NCBI GenBank assembly: GCA_963969345.1
Contig: OZ017766.1
Span: 10,168,001-10,232,000 of the forward strand
DNA: 64,000 nucleotides
Reading direction: 5' to 3'
From: Turbatrix aceti
Lineage: Eukaryota > Nematoda > Chromadorea > Rhabditida > Panagrolaimidae
Positions 57,057-64,000 of the stretch are shown piece by piece. Below the pieces are notes generated by a model that made no database searches, had not been told where the DNA came from, and saw only the letters and a list, made by a program, of their open reading frames with translations. Position 1 is the stretch's first letter, and every line of letters begins with the position of its first letter. The translations under genes and the position numbers were made by a program.

Positions 57057-60000
57057 ATGGCAGAAGTGGTGCCCGACATCGTGCCAACTACGGCAGCCGG
57101 AAATGACGATCTTGCAATCAGGCTTGCTGAAACTGGTATGTACTGATTGTTTTTTGCGTTTTTGGGAGTTTTATGAACTATTTTTTTCAGAACGCGAAGC
57201 CCACACGCTCAGAGACCAACTCCAGGAATCGACGATCAGGGCAGACACCCTTTCAAGGGATAACAATGATCTTCGATCTCAGATTCAGAAACTCGGTTGG
57301 TTTTTGCTCTAAAAAATGATTTTTAGGCCTAAAATTGACGTTTTTTTAGAAAACGAAGTTCATGAGAAAAACTTGGCATTCTCAACGACCCAAAAGGAAC
57401 GCGAACAACTTTCAATCGATCGGTGCAAGTACATCAACGCAAATGGCACCCTGAAAAGCCAAAAAGACATCCTCGAGGCTCAGGCTGCGCGCTTGGCTGA
57501 TGAAAAGAGGCTTCTCGTCGGTGAGTTTACGATCTTTTACTAGAAAATATGTAATTCTTTGTATTTTTTTTACAGAAGACGTAAAATCACTCAAAGACCG
57601 TCTTTCTCGCTCGGAATCCCGAATTGCCGTCCTGCAGTCTGAAATCGATGATTTCCAGTCGACGAAAGCGATGGTCGAGGCGGACAAGGATCGATGGAAT
57701 CAGGAGAAGGAAATCTACCTACGAAGTCGTGAGTGGTACATGAAGGAACTCGGCGAGCGGGATTCGAGGATTTCCAACTTGAGGATGCAGATTGTGAGTT
57801 TTTTTGGGTTTTATTACTTTCACTAGATTGCATAACATACTTACCTAAAAAGAGCTCAAATTTTACGTTTTTCTAGGGTTTTAACGAAAAAAGTACCGTT
57901 ATTTTTGAATTTTAGGCTAAATGCGGAGAAACGTAAAACGAACAAAATAGGGAATTTTCGATGTTATCGCAGCGCACCTAAAGTAACAAAATAGTGCCAA
58001 AAAGTGTTATTCGTAAAAAGTGAAGTAATGAAATAGGAACTTTTGAATGTTACTCGTCGCACATGAAATAACAAAATAAGGACGAAAATTGTTATTCGGC
58101 GCACATAAAATAACAAAATAGTCGCGAAAGTTGTTACTCGAAAATTCCGAAGTAATAAAATAGCGTCAAAAAGTATTACTCGCTAAAAGTGAAGTAACAA
58201 CCGTAAAAAACTATTACTTCAATGAAAAATATCGTTACCCATACAAATATAGAATTTATGAGAACAAAACATCCGAAATAAAAAAATCTTATTTTTTCTG
58301 TTTTTCAGGCTTCCGAAAAAGTGTCAACCGTCACCGAAAAGAACTCCCTGACGGACAAGATTACGGATCTCACCCTCCAACTCGAGACCGTCAACGCTAC
58401 ACTCCAGGAACAGGAACGTGAGCTCGCAGAATACCGCAAACGTGTTTCCGACTTTGTCGCCGAGAAGGAATCTGCAGCTGCGACTTTCCACGACGAACTC
58501 TCTGTCAAGGACGATCTCGCCGAGGCTTACAAATCCGAAGTCGAGCGTCTGACTTCCGATGTCGAAAGATTTGTCGCGGAGCAGAAAAAACTCCAAATTG
58601 TCGTCGACGAGAAGAATACCGAAATCGAAGAGATCCGAAGTTCGGCGCAGTCTGCAGCCCAGGATGCGGCTCTTCAGGCGGAAACTCAGGTCGCAAAAAT
58701 CCGGGAACTCGAAGCTGAACTCGAAAAAGCAAACGAACTTTTGCAATTTGGATGCCGCGATGGAAATGCGTCTCTGAGGGCATCCGGAGTTGGTGGAGGC
58801 GATTTTTCGTCGCTAATGTCCCCCGGCGCTGCAGCAGCTGCGAATCTCATCACGAATGGCGAATCTCTGACCGCGATCTACGCAAAGCATGCCAAAGTCG
58901 TCGGTGAACTCTACGAAGAACAAAACAAGCGAAAGGCTCTCGAAAAACACGTTTCGGAGATTGTCGAAGAATTCCGAAAGAACGCACCCAATGTTGTACT
59001 TCTCAAAGAGGAAAATGATTGCCTCAACCAGGAGAACGATTTGCTGCGACATCAGCTGCAGGATGTTATCACGGAACGTGATCAGTTCCTGGTTCGAAGA
59101 AGAGATGCGGAACGGGAGCTCGCATTCACCAAGACTGAGCATCTCAAGGCTCAGAGGGAGAATGAACATCTCACTAAGCAGGTTTGTTAGGTTTTTTTTT
59201 GAATTGGGAATTTTTTTGGGGTATCGAGTAAAATTGGGTTTTTTGTCGATTTAGTGACTTTTTTTTTGGATTATTGTACCTAAAATGAGATTTGTTTTAT
59301 TTGTTTTTAGAATTCAGATTTTTTGGAGCAGAAAATCATTTTTTAACAGTTTTGGGACACTTTAGAATATTTTATGTCAAAGTTCGATTTTTTTGTATTT
59401 CTTAAAGGTTTGGTGATTTTTTGACCGATTTTTTGACTTGCTATTTTTTGTATTTGTGACAAAAAAAATATTTTTTTGTCAGATTTTGATTTTTTTTGTA
59501 GTTTTTTGCATTATTTATTTATTTATTTCACCATTACTCAGTGGTTAGTTATCATTAGACCAGATGTTAGGAGGCACAAATGATGTCCACGTAGGTGTAA
59601 ATGTCTCGATTCGTTTTGGTCGCGATTTCTTCTTCCCATCGTTGCTGTGGTCTGGTTTTCGTCTTGTTGAACACCGAGTTGAGCGAATCGACCCAGCGTA
59701 AAGTGGAGGGAGAGCTCGAAATCGTCCTCGATGTCCTTGAGGAGAAGTCCGGAGGAGATAGGTCGCTGATCCCGCCATTTCTGTACCATCCACTGAGTCT
59801 TCTTGACGTTGACTTCCAGTCCGACGTCCTTGCAGATGATGGCCATATCCGACAGCATTTCCTGAAGTTCTTCGCCAGTGTGGGAGAAAAGAACGACGTC
59901 GTCAGCGTTTTGCGAATGGCCTCTTCAAAATCCGTCAGCAGTGAGCGTGCGTTGATGGTAGCGACGCTGAGCCGGAATCTAGACATTTTTTTTTTAGCCT

Positions 60001-63000
60001 ACGTTTGACAGGGTGGCCAGCCCGGGTGTCAGTTTTTTGCATATTTTGATAGTTTTTATCCTCAAAAACTTTTTTTTTTTTTTTTGGCCTAAAATGTGAT
60101 CAAAAACAAAAATTTTTAAAAGCATATTTTGATAGTTTTAAAAATTTTTGTTTTTGATCACATTTTAGGCCAAAAAAAGTTTTTTTGGTCATTGGTATTT
60201 ATTTTAGTGTTTTTCGATTTTTTTCGGTTTTGAGGATATTTTTTGGTTTTTTGCTTTCAATTTTTGTGGGCTTTAAAAAAAAACCAAAACCGAAAAATCG
60301 AAAAACTTTTGATTTTCGCTGCGCTTTTTTTGGTGTTTTTGGGCCAAAAAATTTTACTGTAGATACTTTTTGAGATTTTATAGGATTTCTGCTAAAAATA
60401 AAAATTTTTAATTAAATTTTGAGTTTTTATGTTTTTTATACCTAAAATGTATCATCCAACAATTCCAGGTACAAAAGCTCCTCTTCACCATCCAACGCAA
60501 CAATGACGACGATCGTGATGACAAAACGCTGTTTACGAACCTGCAAGAGCTTCACAAACGAAATCTGGATCTTCTCTCCGAAGTTGACGAACTCCGGGAA
60601 TCCCAATCCCGTATCCACGAATCAGCCCGCGCAGAAGCCATCCAAGCATTCGAAGAAGAACTACAGAACGTCAAAGAAGAACTCGAATCCTCCAAATTTG
60701 TGATCCAAAAGCAAAAAACGATCATCGATGAACTCGAGCGTCAGCGAGATTCGTACAAGAGTGAACTCGAAATTGCCAAACAACGTTCCCCGGTGAAAAA
60801 TCTCTCGTCTGGTGGCAGGATTTCCTTTGCCGGCGGCGATGCAACCAGTGATACCCTCGAGTGGCAGGAAAAGTACGACAGCCTTCAGGACCGATTTGCT
60901 CAGCTCTCGGACAACAAACACAAGACCGAAGACGCGCTCCAGAAAAGAATTGACTCCCAAAAGGCGCTTATTGCGACGCTTCAGGAAGAAAAGGGTCGTC
61001 TGTCTTCGAATGCTGAATTCCATAAGGAAAACAATGCTCTCGCGGTCAAGAGATTGGCTAATGCTGAGAAGGAAGTCGTCAAGAAGGCTGAAGAAGCGGC
61101 AAAGTATAAAGCGTCCTACGATGCGGCCAACGATCGAATTGCACAGCTCATGGGTGAGATTGCGACCAAGCAGGAAGAACTTACGGATACCAAGTGAGTT
61201 TTTTTTTTTGAAAATTTAATCCGAAATTTATAAAAAAAAAGAATTTTAAAATACATATTTTTTTGTTGTTTTTAAAATTTCTCGCAAACAAAATTTAAAA
61301 AAAACTGAATTTTACAAGAAAATCTCATTTTTTATTTGAGTACCGTGATTTTTCGTTATTTTGTTACTTTTTTGGTGAATAACATTTTTTGACGCTATTC
61401 TGTTACGTTACTTTTTTGGAGTAACACTTTTCGTCGCTATTTTATTACTTTTCATTCTGCGAGTAACATTTTTTTATGCTATTTTGTTACGTTAGGTGCG
61501 CCGAGTAACATTGAATAGTTGCTATTTTATTACTTCTGTTTTCTGGAGTAACACTTTTTGACGCTGTTTTGTTACTTCACGTGCGCTGGAAAATATCGTA
61601 AACTCGTTGTTTTATTATTTTTTTGATATTCATTTTTTGGTCTAAAATTCACAAGTTACGATATTTTTTGTCATTTTTTGGCCTTTTCTTGCATTTTTTC
61701 CTAATTTTCAAAAACGAACTGTTTTTTAATCGCAACAAAACAGGATTTTTTATATCGAATTTTTTAGGGTCAAACTTGAATTTGCCAACGACGAACTCTA
61801 CCGCATCAAATCGGACTACAATCGCCTGGACATTGAACTTGACGTCCTTCGCAAATCTCGCTACGAAAATGAACGCATGAACATTGTCATGAACAACGTC
61901 AGCGATGTCCTCAAACTCTACGGCGACGGTCGACTCGAGAAACTCAAGGATCAACTCGAAGCCGCAAAGGTTGAACGCGATGAGTTCCAGCGCATCATTG
62001 AGGACACGAGGTCCCAGGCGGAGCGTCGATACCTCGAACTCCAGGCGACCCTCGGCGAGACGCAGGCCCAAAAGGAGAAGGCTGTCAGTGATCTTCGCTA
62101 CCAGCAGGATAACTTCAAACAACTCGAGACACTCCTGGCTTCGTTGAGGGAAACAAATGCTTCGCTGCAGAAGAGATTGGATCAGGCGGGTGCCGGGGAT
62201 TCGTCGTCGTACGATGCGCTCAACAAGGAAGTTCAGCAGATGAGAAACAAGAATTTGTTCTTGGAAAAACAGCAGTCGGATGCGAGGATGCAGATTGATC
62301 GTGAGTTTTTTTGGGTTTTAAAAAATGGTTTTTTTTGATTTTGTGCTAAAAATTTGCATTTTTGTTCGGTTTTGAGAATTTTTGGAATTCATTCCAAAAA
62401 AGGGTTTTTTGATTCATTAGAATTTTTTATTGATTTTTTTCGGCAAAAAATGGATTTGATCAATTTTTTTTATATTGCGTAAATTTTAGTTTTTTGATTG
62501 ATTTTTATTTTTTATTCAAATTTTAACTTTTTGCCACTGTTGTAGTTTTTGATCAATTTTGGACATTTTATAATCGTTATTTTCTTTTTTGAGTTTTTTT
62601 TTCGGCTAAAGTTAGAGTAAAACAAAATTTTGTTCTAACAAAAATTTTTTGAACAATTTTGAATTATTTTTGGGTAAAAATTGGTTTTTTGATGAACTTT
62701 GACATGTTGTTTTGTTTTTTTTCCAAAAAACTCAAATTCGTTCGAATTTTGTTTTTTTTTCATTTCAGTCCAAAATTTAGTTCTTTTTTTGCGAAATTCG
62801 GATTTTTGGTCAAAAAAAAATTATTGTCCATTTTTCAGAACTCAACGCCTCCCTCGAAGCGAAGAACAAGCAGTTTGCCGAGCTCGAAGGCATCATGGGT
62901 GGCCTCGAATCGACTGTCAAGACCCAGGATCACGAGCACGTTGCCCTCGTCGCGCGTCTCCGATCCGACATTGAAGCTGCCGAGGTACAACTCACGGCGA

Positions 63001-64000
63001 CCAAGAATGCCCTCACAGATGTCTCTGCGAGACTCGAAGTCACCGAGAAACAAAATGCCGACCACGCTGCGGTCCTGGATGCCAAAAAACAGGAGCACGA
63101 AAGTCAAATCACGGCTCTCGAAACGACAGTTCGCGAACTCACCCAACAACTGGCTGCCAAGACGAACGAGGCTGAAGAAGCGGCCAAGCAACTCGCGAAC
63201 CTCGAAGCCGAGCGTGAAGGTCACGTCGCAAAGATGCGCGTCGTCGATGGACAACTCGTAGCCGCTGAAAACACGATTGCTTCGCTCAAAGTTGAATTAC
63301 AGCAAGCTGCTGAAAAACACGAACAACAAATCATCGAACACGGCGCTGCGATTGGAAAACTCCGAGAAACCATTCTGAATTTGGAACGCGAAAAAGTCAA
63401 ACTCACCGAAGAAATTTCTGAAACCAAGGCTGAAAATGGTGAGCAAAAGCGTCTGTGCAACGAACTCCTCGACAGAATTCAATCCCTGGCCCATAACACG
63501 TCGATTGGGGGCGGCCCAACCGGAACCGGGAGCGCGAATGTCTCCTTCGCGGGTGACGACGTCGCACTCGGCCTCAACACGTCAACGTCGACTGCAGATG
63601 CCGCAGATCACTCCGATGCATCGTTCAACGCGATCATTCGTGTACTCAGAAAAACAAACGAGCGAGAGATGAAACTCCGAATGGCAGCCGAAGTCGAGGC
63701 AAACCGGGTCAAGAGTCAGGCTTCCATCGACGATGCTCGGATCAATGAACTGACGATGGAGAATGCGAGACTCGAGCATGAGGTCGAGAAGAATGCTCAA
63801 CTTGCGGCGGAACGTGTCCAGCTTGTTAGCAGGCTGGAAGTTTTGCAGCATGCCGAGAGGAAGGTCACTGATCTACAGCATCAGCTTGATCAGGCGAAGG
63901 AACATTCGGATAAGTATGAAAAAACGGTACGTTGTTTTAAAATTAAAAAAAAATTTCAAGATTTTTTTTGAAGTTGTAAAAAAAATTTTAGATTTTTTTT
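57057..64000 (+). CDS. TPR: Nucleoprotein TPR (nuclear pore basket, Megator/Mlp-like), 5' part
   Basis: TPR is the giant coiled-coil protein of the nuclear pore basket, acting in mRNA quality control and mitotic checkpoint. Exons 57057-57135, 57191-57295, 57350-57520, 57576-57793, 58309-59181, 60469-61193, 61768-62300, 62839-63926; the last donor (AAAACG, GTACG) shows the gene continues. All phases agree; 1264 codons seen, more than half of a typical protein. Almost the whole product is predicted coiled coil (repeated Leu/Glu heptads such as LTLQLETVNATLQEQERELAEY). The family-specific region is in exon 6: LFTNLQELHKRNLDLLSEVDELRE followed by RQRDSYKSELEIAK, matching the NI/LQELQQQN...L--LREL and VRQRDMY signatures of TPR. 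A TTTTTAG 5 nt before the ATG may be a trans-splice acceptor. Intron 5 contains a retrotransposon remnant; introns 4 and 6 contain R43. Confidence 0.88.
57930..58215. repeat. R43 repeat in TPR intron 4
   Basis: Diverged units in GTAACAAAATA orientation (GCGCACCTAAAGTAAC, TTGTTACTCGAAAATTCC). Confidence 0.8.
59530..60000 (-). mobile_element. Remnant of a non-LTR retrotransposon (endonuclease-reverse transcriptase)
   Basis: On the minus strand, in TPR intron 5. One frame starts MSRFRLSVATINARSL, similar to the beginning of the endonuclease domain of such elements. A second frame reads NADDVVLFSHTGEELQEM (the F/Y-ADD reverse transcriptase catalytic box, here NADD) then KDVGLEVNVKKTQWM. A third ends RTRP-QQRWEEEI, the RP-RWEDEI-like C-terminal signature. 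The pieces are in different frames with a stop before the NADD segment, so the copy is internally deleted and dead. Confidence 0.75.
60079..60178. repeat. Inverted repeat (hairpin) in TPR intron 5
   Basis: GGCCTAAAATGTGATCAAAA at about 60086 is matched by TTTTGATCACATTTTAGGCC ending at about 60171, arms of about 40 bp with a loop of about 18 bp. Confidence 0.8.
60206..60307. repeat. Second inverted repeat in TPR intron 5
   Basis: AGTGTTTTTCGATTTTTTTC with CGGTTTTG on the left pairs with CCAAAACCG and AAAAATCGAAAAACT on the right, directly after the previous hairpin. Confidence 0.65.
61340..61620. repeat. R43 repeat in TPR intron 6
   Basis: Units in TATTTTGTTAC orientation with TTAGGTGCGCCGAGTAACA and CACGTGCGCTGG sub-units. 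Confidence 0.85.

Noticed and set aside
58324..58783. Minus-strand frames opposite TPR exon 5
   Set aside because: Shadows of a long conserved coiled-coil exon; no independent support.
838..61620. R43 arrays read as a CRISPR array
   Set aside because: This is eukaryotic DNA with introns; there are no unique spacers, and the units are contiguous diverged copies.

Overview
This 64 kb window is nuclear DNA from a nematode. The evidence is many short GT-AG introns whose 3' splice sites are a run of T followed by TTTTCAG or TTTTTAG, A/T-rich non-coding DNA, several nematode-type seven-transmembrane chemoreceptor genes, a secreted protein with C-type-lectin-like domains, and animal housekeeping genes (MED13, TELO2, RBM28, CFAP20, 6-phosphogluconate dehydrogenase, TPR). 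I cannot name the genus. Exon joins were worked out by hand from reading frame, splice phase and splice signals; every join given keeps the frame.

Layout. 1-6.2 kb: 5' half of MED13 (minus strand, runs off the left edge), two of its introns swollen by foldback transposons. 7.4-11.2 kb: TELO2/CLK-2 (minus). 11.4-18.2 kb: one intergenic foldback element, then a secreted tandem C-type-lectin-like gene whose two introns are filled by further foldback elements. 18.5-19.1 kb: a small Ly6/three-finger-like protein. 20-33.6 kb: a chemoreceptor cluster with five intact seven-transmembrane genes and one truncated copy, separated by A/T-rich, apparently gene-poor DNA. 34.9-35.6 kb: a small four-transmembrane protein. 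35.8-39.1 kb: an unrecognised helical protein (minus). 39.8-43.0 kb: RBM28 (minus). 43.6-48.7 kb: a divergent DEAD-box protein (plus). 49.2-50.3 kb: a small lysine-rich protein (minus). 51.2-52.8 kb: CFAP20. 54.6-56.1 kb: intronless 6-phosphogluconate dehydrogenase. 57.1 kb to the right edge: 5' part of nucleoporin TPR.

How the parts relate. The conserved genes serve separate basic functions (Mediator kinase module, PIKK maturation, ribosome biogenesis, nuclear pore basket, pentose phosphate pathway, ciliary axoneme); I see no shared pathway or convincing operon. What unites the window is its repeat ecology. A dispersed 150-500 bp repeat built of about 43 bp units that alternate GTTAC and GTAAC (here called R43) lies in introns and intergenic DNA at about seventeen places, mostly around the conserved genes and nearly absent from the chemoreceptor cluster. 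Foldback elements of 1.0-1.6 kb have inserted into R43 at TTAA, with reconstructable target sites, and two smaller hAT-like elements with perfect 8 bp target duplications have inserted into R43 or into a foldback element.

Most unusual observations: the R43 family; three nested TTAA foldback insertions; a hAT-like element with an exact empty site in a sister element; a DEAD-box intron that seems to lack an AG acceptor; an intronless 6-phosphogluconate dehydrogenase with a changed cofactor-specificity motif; and a chemoreceptor pair whose mosaic similarity suggests gene conversion.
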